Shown: piece after piece, positions 26,097 through 34,676 of the stretch | Numbering within the stretch: the first letter of the stretch is position 1 | How the letters are laid out: each line of letters starts with the position of its first letter | Source: Pseudomonadota bacterium | Lineage (GTDB): Bacteria; Pseudomonadota; Alphaproteobacteria; Acetobacterales; Acetobacteraceae | Direction: 5' to 3' | DNA length: 64,000 bases | Assembly: GCA_021849425.1 (NCBI GenBank) | Contig: JAJZSY010000017.1 | Location: 1-64,000 of the forward strand | Made by a program: the position numbers and the translations under genes | Notes under the pieces: generated by a model | Told to the model about the DNA's origin: nothing | Database searches by the model: none | What the model saw: only the letters and a program-made list of their open reading frames with translations

Positions 26097-28070
26097 ATGA
26101 TCCCCACCCTGGGCAATTTCGCGCTCGCGCTGGCTCTGGCCATCGCCGTCGCGCAATCGGTGATCGGCATTGCCGGGCCGATGCTGCGCGACCGGCAGAT
26201 CCTCCGCGCCGCGCCCGCGCTGGCGATCGGCCAGTTCGTCATGCTCGGCCTGTCCTTCCTCGCGCTGGTCTGGGCCGGCGTGGTGTCGGACTTCACGGTG
26301 CGCAATGTCGCGGAATATTCATCATCGACGACGCCGCTCTTCTACCGGATCACCGGCACCTGGGGAAACCATGACGGGTCGATCCTGCTCTGGTGCCTGA
26401 TCCTCTCGCTGTGCGGCGCGACCGTCGGGGCCTTCGGCAACAGCATCCCGACCAGCCTGCGCTCGCGCGTGCTCGGCGTGCTCGGCCTCGTCTCCGGCGG
26501 GTTCATGGCCTTCGTCATCGCCGTCTCCAACCCGTTCGCGCGGATCTGGCCGCCGCCGCTGCATGGCGCCGGCGTCAACCCGATCCTGCAGGACCCCGGC
26601 CTCGCCGTGCATCCGCCGATTCTCTACACCGGCTATGTCGGTTTCTCGATTGCCTTCGCCTTCGCCGTTGCCGCCCTGATCGAGGGGCGGGTCGACGCCG
26701 CCTGGGGGCGCTGGGTGCGGCCCTGGGCGCTGGTCTCCTGGCTGTTCCTGACCTGCGGCATCTGCTTCGGCTCGCTCTGGTCTTACTACACGCTGGGCTG
26801 GGGCGGGTTCTGGTTCTGGGACCCGGTGGAGAACGTCGCCCTGCTGCCCTGGCTCACCGGCACGGCGCTGATCCATTCCGCCATCGTGGTGGAGAAGCGC
26901 GAGGCGCTGAAAACTTGGTCGGTCCTGCTGGCCATCGCCACCTTCTCGCTCAGCCTGTGCGGCACCTTCCTCGTCCGCTCGGGCCTGCTCAATTCGGTGC
27001 ATGCCTTTTCCGCCTCGCCGGATCAGGGGCTGTTCATTCTCGTCCTGCTCGCGTTGACCATCGGCGGCTCGCTGCTGCTGTTCGCCTTCCGGGCGCCGGT
27101 TCTGGCGGCGAGCGGGGTTTTCGCGCCGGTCTCGCGCGAAGGCGCCCTGATCCTGAACAATATTTTCCTCTGCATCATCGCCGCCGTGGTGTTCACCGGC
27201 ACGATGTATCCGCCCTTCCTGGCCCTTCTGTTCAACCGCCAAATCTCGGTGGGCGCGCCGTTCTACGATCAGGCGGTTCTGCCGCTGACCGCGCCGCTGA
27301 TCCTCGCGATGGCGGTTGGGCCGCTGCTGTCGTGGAAGCGCGCGGCGTTGCTGCCGGCGCTGACCAAGCTGTGGTTCGTCGCGGTTCTGGCGCTTCTCGT
27401 CTTCGGCGCCTTCATCCTGCGCGGTCATTTCGTCGCCGCACTCGGGCTGGCGGGCGCGGTCTGGGTCATGCTGGGCGCGCTGGTCGATCTCGCGGAGCGG
27501 ATCCGCCTGTTCCGGATCCCGCTTGGCCAGTCCTTCATGCGGCTGTTCACCATTCCGCGGGCGGCCATCGGCGCGTCGCTCGGGCATCTCGGCTTCGGGA
27601 TCGCCGTGCTGGGCATTGCCGGAATGTCGTTGCAGACGCATACGATCCGCGTGCTCAACCCCGGCCAGTCGATCGACCTCGGCGGCTACAACTGGAAGCT
27701 GATCTCGATCAAGCCGGCCACCGGGCCGAACTACACCGCGCGCGATGCCACGATCGAAGTGTCCCGCAACGGGCATCTGGTCGAGATCATGCATCCCGAG
27801 ACGCGGTATTTCACCAACCAGAAGGTCAAGACGGTGGCCGCCGCGATCCGCAGCAATGGCGTGCGCAACCTCTTTGCCACCTTCGCCGGCGACAATAACA
27901 GCGGCGGCGGCGAGTTCCGCTTCAACATCCATCCGCTGGCGCCGGAAATCTGGCTTGGCGGCCTCATCATGGCGCTCGGCGGCGCGATTTCGCTGAGTGA
28001 CCGGCGGTTCCGCGTCGGCGCGCCGGTGCGAAGCCGGCTGCGCCGGCCGTCCGGCTCGGCCACGGTCTGA
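26097..28070 (+). CDS. ccmF: Cytochrome c haem lyase subunit CcmF
   Basis: A 657-residue polytopic membrane protein. The WWD domain GWGGFWFWDPVENVALLPW lies near residues 233-251, with nearby histidines (WGNHDGSILLW, LAVHPPILYTGYVG). CcmF with CcmH and CcmI attaches haem to the CXXCH motif of apocytochromes c in the periplasm. Its length and motif order match family norms. It is the central gene of the ccm operon. Confidence 0.96.
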   Translation: MIPTLGNFALALALAIAVAQSVIGIAGPMLRDRQILRAAPALAIGQFVMLGLSFLALVWAGVVSDFTVRNVAEYSSSTTPLFYRITGTWGNHDGSILLWCLILSLCGATVGAFGNSIPTSLRSRVLGVLGLVSGGFMAFVIAVSNPFARIWPPPLHGAGVNPILQDPGLAVHPPILYTGYVGFSIAFAFAVAALIEGRVDAAWGRWVRPWALVSWLFLTCGICFGSLWSYYTLGWGGFWFWDPVENVALLPWLTGTALIHSAIVVEKREALKTWSVLLAIATFSLSLCGTFLVRSGLLNSVHAFSASPDQGLFILVLLALTIGGSLLLFAFRAPVLAASGVFAPVSREGALILNNIFLCIIAAVVFTGTMYPPFLALLFNRQISVGAPFYDQAVLPLTAPLILAMAVGPLLSWKRAALLPALTKLWFVAVLALLVFGAFILRGHFVAALGLAGAVWVMLGALVDLAERIRLFRIPLGQSFMRLFTIPRAAIGASLGHLGFGIAVLGIAGMSLQTHTIRVLNPGQSIDLGGYNWKLISIKPATGPNYTARDATIEVSRNGHLVEIMHPETRYFTNQKVKTVAAAIRSNGVRNLFATFAGDNNSGGGEFRFNIHPLAPEIWLGGLIMALGGAISLSDRRFRVGAPVRSRLRRPSGSATV

Positions 28071-28079
28071 TCCCGACCG

Positions 28080-28634
28080 ATGAGCCTGTCGCGCCGCATG
28101 CTGTTCGGACTGCCGCTGCTCGTGGTGGGCGTGGGCGGAGCCGGTTTCTATGAACTGCTCCGCCGGATGCAGACCGGCAGCTACAATCCGCAGGCCTTCA
28201 ACAACCCGCTGGTCGGGCACGACGTGCCGGATTTCACCCTGCCCGGGGTGGATGGCCGCGAGGGGTTCGACAAGAAGCTGCTCGCCGCGCAGACGCGCCC
28301 GGTGCTGGTGAATTTCTTCGCCTCCTGGTGCGTGCCCTGTGCCGGTGAGGCGCCCTATCTCGACCGGCTGGCGAAATCCGGCGTCGATATCTGGGGGATC
28401 GCGTATCAGGACAAGCCCGAGGCGATCGGCCTCTACCTCGCGAAGTACGGCAATCCCTATGCGCGCCTCGCGACCGACCCCTCGGGGCGGACGGCGATCA
28501 ATTGGGGCGTTTATGGCGTGCCGGAGAGTTTCCTGATCGCGCCCGGCGGCAAGGTGGTGTGGCACGTCGCGGCGCCGCTGGTGCCCGAGGTGATCGACGA
28601 CCAGCTCCGCCCCGTGCTGCGGAGGCTGGCATGA
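28080..28634 (+). CDS. ccmG: Thiol:disulfide oxidoreductase CcmG/DsbE
   Basis: A 184-residue membrane-anchored thioredoxin-fold protein. The active site is FFASWCVPCAGEAPYL (cysteines at about 83 and 86), and the cis-proline region is VYGVPESFLIAPGG. CcmG reduces the cysteines of apocytochrome or of CcmH so that haem can be attached. It lies nine bases after ccmF and overlaps ccmH (ATGA). The electrons may come from a CcdA/DsbD protein such as the one at 37154-39181. Confidence 0.95.
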   Translation: MSLSRRMLFGLPLLVVGVGGAGFYELLRRMQTGSYNPQAFNNPLVGHDVPDFTLPGVDGREGFDKKLLAAQTRPVLVNFFASWCVPCAGEAPYLDRLAKSGVDIWGIAYQDKPEAIGLYLAKYGNPYARLATDPSGRTAINWGVYGVPESFLIAPGGKVVWHVAAPLVPEVIDDQLRPVLRRLA

Positions 28635-29119
28635 GGCGCTGGTTCGTCCTGCTCCTTGCCGGACTCGCCCTTGCCTGCGGCGCGGCAAAGGCATCCCCGG
28701 CGCCATCGGCGGCGAGCGATCATCCAACCAGCATCACCCGCGATGGCGTGAAGCTCACCTTCGCGCAGGAAGCGCGCGCCGAGGCGATCGGCAACAAGCT
28801 GCGCTGCCTGGTCTGTCAGAACGAGACCGTCGAGAACTCGCGGGCCGGGCTGGCCAAGCAGTTCCGCACCATCATCCGCCACCGCGTCGCCGCGGGCGAC
28901 AGCAACCGCCAGATCATTGCGTTCATGGTCAAGCGGTATGGCATCTATGTGCTGCTCAAGCCGCCATTCCGTCCCGAGACCTGGCTGCTCTGGCTTTCAC
29001 CGGGCATTGCCGCGCTCATCGGGCTTGCGGTGCTGCTGTTCGCGCGCCGCCGCCGGCGGGCAACACCCCCGCCATTATCGCCGGAAGAAACCGACCGGCT
29101 GAAGGAACTCCTGTCTTGA
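28631..29119 (+). CDS. ccmH: Cytochrome c maturation protein CcmH
   Basis: I place the start at the ATG at 28631 (MRRWFVLLLAGLALACG), giving 162 residues with a signal peptide. The redox motif LRCLVCQNETVENS (cysteines about 58 and 61) is the LRCxxCQ signature. A C-terminal helix (WLLWLSPGIAALIGLAVLLF) anchors it. CcmH holds the apocytochrome thiols reduced for ligation by CcmF. It overlaps ccmG and ccmI. Confidence 0.94.
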   Translation: MRRWFVLLLAGLALACGAAKASPAPSAASDHPTSITRDGVKLTFAQEARAEAIGNKLRCLVCQNETVENSRAGLAKQFRTIIRHRVAAGDSNRQIIAFMVKRYGIYVLLKPPFRPETWLLWLSPGIAALIGLAVLLFARRRRRATPPPLSPEETDRLKELLS

Positions 29120-29892
29120 TCTGGCTCTGGATGGCGGTGCTGGCCGCCGTTGCGATCGCGCCGCTGCTCGTCGTCTGGGTACGCCAGGGCACGATTCGTT
29201 ACCGGCGGGAAACCGCCATGGCGCTGCACCGCTCCCAGCTCGAGGAAATCGATCGGGATCGCGAGGAGGGGCGGCTGCCGGACGAGGAATACCAGGCGGC
29301 ACGGCTCGAGGTCGAGCGCCGGCTGCTCGCCGCGGACCGGATTCCGGAGCCGGAGGCCAATCGTGCCGCGCGCGGCGTGATGATCGCAACCCTCGTCGCC
29401 ATACCGGTCGCGGCGGTCGCGCTGTTCATCCCCTCGGGCCTGCCGCTCGTGCCCTCGGAACCGCATGCCAGCGTCATCCGCCAGCGCGATGCCGCCGAGG
29501 CGCGCGACAATGCGCTGATCGAGCGGCTCAGGCAGAAACTCGCCAGCCTGCAGCCCGGCAGCGAGGAGGCGCGGCGGGGCTATCTGCTGCTCGGCCAGGC
29601 GCTGGTCAGCCAGAACAAGCTGGCCCCCGCGGTGAAGGCCTGGAAAGTGGCGCTCTCTATGAAGTTCGACCCCACTCTCGCCGCCGAAACCGCCGAGGCT
29701 GCGAGCGAGGCCGCCGGACATGTTACCCCGGACGCCGCGGCGCTGTTCCGCAAAGCCCTCGCCGCCGCGCCGGCCAATGCGCCCTGGCGGCCGCTTGCCG
29801 AGCAGAGGTTGCGTGAGGCGGCGGTGCTGGAGTCGAATGGCGGCAAGCCCCTCTTGCCGGGCAAGGCGGCCGGGGCCAGATCGGGCTCATGA
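29116..29892 (+). CDS. ccmI: Cytochrome c maturation protein CcmI
   Basis: A 258-residue protein that starts with TTG, overlapping the ccmH stop (TTGA). Two N-terminal membrane helices ([18 protein letters not shown] and [18 protein letters not shown]) bracket a coiled, charged loop ([23 protein letters not shown]), the CcmI pattern. A TPR region follows ([25 protein letters not shown]), which binds the C-terminus of apocytochromes. It is the last ccm gene of the operon. Confidence 0.92.
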   Translation: MIWLWMAVLAAVAIAPLLVVWVRQGTIRYRRETAMALHRSQLEEIDRDREEGRLPDEEYQAARLEVERRLLAADRIPEPEANRAARGVMIATLVAIPVAAVALFIPSGLPLVPSEPHASVIRQRDAAEARDNALIERLRQKLASLQPGSEEARRGYLLLGQALVSQNKLAPAVKAWKVALSMKFDPTLAAETAEAASEAAGHVTPDAAALFRKALAAAPANAPWRPLAEQRLREAAVLESNGGKPLLPGKAAGARSGS

Positions 29893-30086
29893 GCACTCCG
29901 ACCGAACCCACTCAGACCGAACGCGCCGGCAGCGCGCCCACCGCCACCGAGGCCGAGACGCCGGCGGCTACGCCCCCCGATGCCGCCGCGGCAAAACCCT
30001 GGCCCAAGGAGATCGGCGGCCCGAAAGGCCCTGAACCCACCCGTTACGGCGACTGGGAACGCAACGGGCGCTGCACCGATTTCTGA
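29889..30086 (+). CDS. DUF1674 / SDHAF4-like succinate dehydrogenase assembly factor
   Basis: A 65-residue protein overlapping ccmI by four bases. The N-terminal 35 residues are low-complexity; the C-terminus [17 protein letters not shown] followed by ERNGRCTDF is the conserved DUF1674 motif. The family includes SDHAF4, which binds flavinylated SdhA and protects it during complex II assembly. Its place at the end of the ccm operon fits a role in respiratory-chain assembly. Confidence 0.93.
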   Translation: MSTPTEPTQTERAGSAPTATEAETPAATPPDAAAAKPWPKEIGGPKGPEPTRYGDWERNGRCTDF

Positions 30087-30095
30087 GCGCCGTGC

Positions 30096-31916
30096 CTACT
30101 CGCCGGACAGTTCCCGCCGCCGCTGGTCCAGCTCCTCGCTGTAGCGCCGCAGCGCGTATTGTTCGGTGAGAACGCCGAGTACCTGGCGGGTCTCCTCGCC
30201 GTCGATCACCGCCAGCACGTCGCATTCCGCCTTCTCGAAGGCCCGGATGGCTTCCTTCACCGTAGCCTGCGGCACGAGGAAATCGTCGCGGTGGCGGATC
30301 AGCGGCTGGATCGAGTCCTCGGCGGCGGCATCCGGCGCGTGAACCTCCGCGGGGTAGGCGAGACCGGCATAGCGCTGGTTCTCGTCGAGCACGACAACAT
30401 ATTGCGTCCGGCCGAGCGGGAACTCGGCCTTGAACTCGGCGATTTCGCTGTTTTCCTGGGTGACGTACTGGTTCCGGCGCATCATCCGCCCGACCGTCAG
30501 ATTGTGTATCCAGCCGATATCGACAGCGCTGCGGATCGTCTCGCCGCGCAGATGGAATCGCCACGTCGTGAACGAATAGCCGAAAAAGCGGCGGACCGTG
30601 AGCGATGCGGCGATCGCGGCCATCAGGACCGCGATGGTGATGCTGAAATTGTTGGTGCTCTCGAGCGTCAGGAAGGTCATCGTCATGGTGCCGCTGACGA
30701 TCGCGGTGGCGAGCGCCGCCATGCCCACCACGGCATAGAAGCCGATGGGCACGCCATGGGCTACTGGCAGCAACACCGCGACATCGCCATAGGCGCGGCC
30801 GAGCAGCGATCCCATGAAGAGCGCGGCGAAGAACAGGCCGCCGCGGAAGCCGGTCGCGATGGAGAAGGCCGAGGCGGTCGATTTCATCACCAGCAGCGCG
30901 ACCGCGAGCATGAACGGATAGATCACGGCAAGCTGCGTGTGCAGCGATGAATTGCCCGAGGCCATCACCTTGGGCGTGATGCTGCCCAGCAGCCCGACAA
31001 CGACGCCGCCGATCATTGGCCGCAGCCAGACCGGCACGCCGGTGCGCCGGAACACCGCCTCCAGCGAGGTCACCGTCCGCATGATCGCGATGCCGACAAA
31101 TCCGGCGACCATGCCGAGCAGCACCGCGAGCGGGTAGGCATAGGCCGGCGTATGGGTCGGCAGCACGACATCGAGCGGCCGCACGCCGCCATTCATCAGA
31201 AGTTCCGTGGTCAGCGTGCCCGAGAGCGAGGCGATGACGACCATGGTCAGCGTCGGCAGGGAATAGGTGCCGATGACGAGTTCGATTCCATAGAATGCGC
31301 CGCAGAGCGGGGCGTTGAACGCGCCGCCGATCGCGGCCCCGGCACCGCAGCCGACCAGCACGCGCAGGTCGTTGCGCCGCAGCCGCAGATGCTGGCCGAT
31401 CCATGAGGCGATGCCGCCGCCAAACTGCGCATAGCCGGCTTCCTGACCCACCGAGCCGCCGACGCCGTTGGAAAACGAGGTCTGCATCGCCACGATGAAG
31501 GAGTCGCGCAGCGACATCTTGCCGCCATAGAGCGCGTTCGCCTCGACCGGATCGACGATGTTGGTGATGCGATACTTGCCGAGGATCCACGCGACCGACC
31601 CCAGCGCCGCACCACCCAGGATGGGCACGAAAATCGCGCGCATCGGGTCGATATGCGTCTGCTGCGACAGGCCCTCGCCGAGCTTCGGCAGGGCGAAGAA
31701 CCAGAAATGGAAGTGATGGCTCAGGAAATCCATCAGGTAGACGCAGAAGCCCGAGAACACGCCGACGACGGCGGCGAGAGCCGCGAGCCAGATCTCGTCG
31801 GCCCTGACCAGGGCGCGGACATGCATCGGCGCATCGACGGTCACCGCGGCGAGGCGTCGTCGCAGCGCCGTCCACCAGCGGGAATTCGACCGACCTTGAA
31901 CCGTGGAACTCGCCAT
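30096..31916 (-). CDS. ClC-family chloride channel/antiporter with CBS domains
   Basis: A 606-residue protein. The N-terminal 440 residues are a ClC membrane domain with the family order of helices: GVGGSVGQEAGYAQFGGGIASWIG, then GCGAGAAIGGAFNAPLCGAFYGIELV and GFRGGLFFAALFMGSLLG. Two C-terminal CBS domains follow (LTVGRMMRRNQYV and PLIRHRDDFLVPQATVKEAI). The usual GREGP motif reads GQEAG at residues 157-161: the gating glutamate is kept (E159) but flanking residues differ, and the GxFxP motif has lost its proline. It converges with the SdhAF4-like gene with a 9-base gap. Transported ion is uncertain. Confidence 0.9.
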   Translation of the reverse strand: MASSTVQGRSNSRWWTALRRRLAAVTVDAPMHVRALVRADEIWLAALAAVVGVFSGFCVYLMDFLSHHFHFWFFALPKLGEGLSQQTHIDPMRAIFVPILGGAALGSVAWILGKYRITNIVDPVEANALYGGKMSLRDSFIVAMQTSFSNGVGGSVGQEAGYAQFGGGIASWIGQHLRLRRNDLRVLVGCGAGAAIGGAFNAPLCGAFYGIELVIGTYSLPTLTMVVIASLSGTLTTELLMNGGVRPLDVVLPTHTPAYAYPLAVLLGMVAGFVGIAIMRTVTSLEAVFRRTGVPVWLRPMIGGVVVGLLGSITPKVMASGNSSLHTQLAVIYPFMLAVALLVMKSTASAFSIATGFRGGLFFAALFMGSLLGRAYGDVAVLLPVAHGVPIGFYAVVGMAALATAIVSGTMTMTFLTLESTNNFSITIAVLMAAIAASLTVRRFFGYSFTTWRFHLRGETIRSAVDIGWIHNLTVGRMMRRNQYVTQENSEIAEFKAEFPLGRTQYVVVLDENQRYAGLAYPAEVHAPDAAAEDSIQPLIRHRDDFLVPQATVKEAIRAFEKAECDVLAVIDGEETRQVLGVLTEQYALRRYSEELDQRRRELSGE

Positions 31917-32091
31917 GCTGCGCCCTGTGAAGTCTTCTTGTGTCAGGACGGACCGCCCGCCCGGCGGTCAGATGCCGCCGATTTCCGGCAGCATCATGGC
32001 CAAGGGCACAGTTACAAGAGGAAAGTTAACGGTCAACCACCGTTTCAATGGAAATCGCCGATCAATCCGATCCGTTGCGCCGATGAACGCC

Positions 32092-33618
32092 TCAGGTGAG
32101 CAGTTCGATGAGGAACGGTCCCTTGCGTTCGAAGCTCGCCGCCATCAGCGCATTGAGCTTTTCCATGCTGTCGGCCTGTGCGGCGGCAACGCCCATTCCC
32201 TCGGCGAGGCGCACGAAGTCGATGTCCGGATGGCCGAGATCGAGCATGTCCATCGCCGTCCGCCCCGGATTGGCGCCGACATTGGCGTATTCGTGCAGCA
32301 GGATCGCGTATTTGCGGTTGGCGAGGATCACCACGGTCACGTCGAGATTGCAGCGCGCCATCGTCCACAGCGCGGTGATGCTGTACATCGCCGAGCCGTC
32401 GGCCTGGATGGCGAGCACCCGCCGGCCGGAGCCGATCGCGGCCCCCACCGCCCCCGGCAGGCCGCCGCCGATCGCCCCGCCCGGCACTTGCAGCCACAGA
32501 TGCGGCGCCGCCCCATGGGTGAAGCGCGAGAAGCCGCGGCCGAAGGAAATCCCCTCGTCGATCACGACACTGTCATCCGGCAGCAGGGCGGCGATCGAGG
32601 TGGCCACCGTTTCCGGCGCGATCGCCTCGGTCGTCGGCGCGGGGCGCGGTGTGACCGCGATTTCCGGCGTGCCGGCGTCGACGCGCTCGGCCAGCGCCTG
32701 CAAGGCCGCCGCGCCGTCCTGGCCGATATCCGCCAGCGTATGCACCGTGCAGTCATCCGGCCAGAGCCGGCCCTTCTTGCCCGGATAGGCGAAAAACCCG
32801 ACCGGCGGCTTCGCCTCGACCAGGATCAGGTGGCGGATACCCTCCAGCGAGTGTACCGCGGCATCGATCTGGTAGGGGATGCGCTCGATCGGCGGCCGCC
32901 CCTGGCCGCGCTCCATCCGCGCGTTGAACATCTCGGCCAGCATCTTCGCGCCGGTCGTCTGCGCGATGCCGGTGGCGATCCGCAGCGTCGCGTCGGTCAG
33001 CGTCCGCCCGCCGAGCAGCATCAGCGCCGGCTCGCCCGAGCGCAGTACCGCGGCGGCGGCGTCGATGGCGGCGGTCTCGGCGGTGGGACGCGGCGGCACC
33101 GGCTGCGGCGCACCGACCACCCCACCCTCGGTCCAGGCCGTGTCCGCGGGCAGGATCAGCGTCGCGATCGTCCCGGTGCGCGCGGCGGCCACCGCATCGG
33201 CGGCATCCCGGCCGACGGCCTCGGCGGTCATCGCCGTCCGCACCCAGCCGGAGACCGGGCGCGCCCAGCCCTCGGTATCGGCTGTCAGCGGCGCGTCCAG
33301 CGGGCGGTGATAGGTCGCCTGGTCGCCCACGATGTTGACGATGCCCGAGCGGCCGCGCCGCGCGTTGTGCAGGTTGGCGAGCGCGTTGGCGAGGCCGGGG
33401 CCGCAATGCAGCAGCGTCGCCGCCGGCCGCCCCTTGGTGCGCCAATACATGTCGGCGGCGCCGGACACCACCGTTTCATCGAGGCAGAGAACGCAGTTGA
33501 TCCCGGGAATCCGGTCCAGCGCCGCGACGAAATGCATCTCGCTGGTGCCGGGGTTGGCAAAAACCGTATCGATGCCGCACGCAATCAGCGTATGCACAAG
33601 ACTTTCAGCGCCGTTCAT
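32092..33618 (-). CDS. ThDP-dependent enzyme, acetolactate synthase large-subunit-like
   Basis: A 508-residue thiamine-diphosphate enzyme. The N-terminal PYR domain has FANPGTSEMHFVAALDRIP and the catalytic glutamate in LDETVVSGAADMYWR. The C-terminal domain has the ThDP/Mg motif ADGSAMYSITALWTMARCNLD ending in VVILANRKY. The overall plan is that of acetolactate synthase, benzoylformate decarboxylase and related enzymes. It is shorter than true IlvB (about 570-600) and no small subunit gene is nearby, so a catabolic decarboxylase or lyase role is more likely than isoleucine/valine synthesis. Confidence 0.85.
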   Translation of the reverse strand: MNGAESLVHTLIACGIDTVFANPGTSEMHFVAALDRIPGINCVLCLDETVVSGAADMYWRTKGRPAATLLHCGPGLANALANLHNARRGRSGIVNIVGDQATYHRPLDAPLTADTEGWARPVSGWVRTAMTAEAVGRDAADAVAAARTGTIATLILPADTAWTEGGVVGAPQPVPPRPTAETAAIDAAAAVLRSGEPALMLLGGRTLTDATLRIATGIAQTTGAKMLAEMFNARMERGQGRPPIERIPYQIDAAVHSLEGIRHLILVEAKPPVGFFAYPGKKGRLWPDDCTVHTLADIGQDGAAALQALAERVDAGTPEIAVTPRPAPTTEAIAPETVATSIAALLPDDSVVIDEGISFGRGFSRFTHGAAPHLWLQVPGGAIGGGLPGAVGAAIGSGRRVLAIQADGSAMYSITALWTMARCNLDVTVVILANRKYAILLHEYANVGANPGRTAMDMLDLGHPDIDFVRLAEGMGVAAAQADSMEKLNALMAASFERKGPFLIELLT

Positions 33619-33651
33619 GAAACTCCCGGTCCTTCCCCGTTGGTTGATTGA

Positions 33652-34587
33652 TTATCGGTCACGGAAACTGCCCGTTCCTGACGAGCCGGGCAAGGGGGGA
33701 GGGTGATGGGCGGGCAGCGGCGCAGTCGCCATTCGGCGAAGCCAGAAATGCGGCATTCCGGCAATGAAACGCCGCCGCAACGACGCCAGCTGTGCCGTGC
33801 TCAGCCCCACCGTCGCCGCGGTGAAGAAATTCGGGTCGCGGGTGAAGACCATGTAGGCGATCGTCTCGTTCACGATCAGGTCGCGGTCCGCCGGATCGTA
33901 GCCGGAAGCGACCAGAAAGCCGCGAAAGGCCGCCCGCTCCGGTGCGGTCATGGCGCTATCGTAGAACCGGTGAACGTAGGCGCGGTAGAAAGGCAGGGTG
34001 AAATAGGCGCCATGCGCCAGTTCATGGCGCAGAATGACCGCACGGGTCCGCCAGCCGACGCGCCGACGGCCCTCGGCCTGGGGAATCGAAAGCACCGCCC
34101 CGTTCGCGCCCGGCCGGAGAAAGCCTTCGTTCCGCGCGATCCGCCGCAGCCGCCGTTCCTGCGCGGTCAGGGGCACATGCTCCGCCTCGGCCAGGTGGTA
34201 GAAGCGGCGCAAGGCCGATGCCGGATAGTCGTTCCCGTAATAATATGTCGCGACCGAAAGATTCGCCGCCGCCAGCGCCCGGCGGAAGGCCGGTTCGTCC
34301 AGCACCCGGTCCCGCGGCGTTGCGGCTTTCTCGATCAGCGCTGCGATACGGTCGAACATCAGCCCCTGCGCTTCGAGGCCCGGGCAGTCGATCACGACGA
34401 TCAGCGGATCGGCGCGGAAGCGGAACACGGTGAAACGGTGGCCGATATGGTTGAAGATCGCGGCCTCGCTGGCGAGCCGGGCGGCGGGACGCCGCGCCGG
34501 CGGCGATGTTCCCGCGCCCGTGATGGCGGCAAGGACGAGCCCGGCCGCCAGATTCAGCCCTGATCGCCGCACCCGGCAAAACCGCAT
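33652..34587 (-). CDS. Secreted protein with HELAH zinc-peptidase-like motif
   Basis: A 311-residue protein with an N-terminal signal segment (SGLNLAAGLVLAAITGAG). I do not recognise the family. The segment RAVILRHELAHGAYFTLPF holds HELAH, an HExxH zinc-binding motif with the hydrophobic context of metallopeptidases; a possible third ligand is the glutamate in LIVNETIAYMVF about 65 residues later. The upstream part is rich in aromatic residues (ATYYYGNDYPASALRRFYHL). It is probably periplasmic. It lies 33 bases after the next gene upstream on the same strand (hrpB is 90 bases upstream). Confidence 0.6.
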   Translation of the reverse strand: MRFCRVRRSGLNLAAGLVLAAITGAGTSPPARRPAARLASEAAIFNHIGHRFTVFRFRADPLIVVIDCPGLEAQGLMFDRIAALIEKAATPRDRVLDEPAFRRALAAANLSVATYYYGNDYPASALRRFYHLAEAEHVPLTAQERRLRRIARNEGFLRPGANGAVLSIPQAEGRRRVGWRTRAVILRHELAHGAYFTLPFYRAYVHRFYDSAMTAPERAAFRGFLVASGYDPADRDLIVNETIAYMVFTRDPNFFTAATVGLSTAQLASLRRRFIAGMPHFWLRRMATAPLPAHHPPPLPGSSGTGSFRDR

Positions 34588-34676
34588 GACCGATGCCCCG
34601 AGAGGTGAGGGCGAAATCCTAACCCCCGTTCCGGAGCCGCGCCAGCCGGCCGCCTGCGCCCCGCGGCGGCGGGGTC

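Noticed and set aside
26322-28727. 801-codon minus-strand frame
   Set aside because: It lies opposite ccmF and ccmG, whose motifs are strong. Its composition is typical of an antisense shadow frame.
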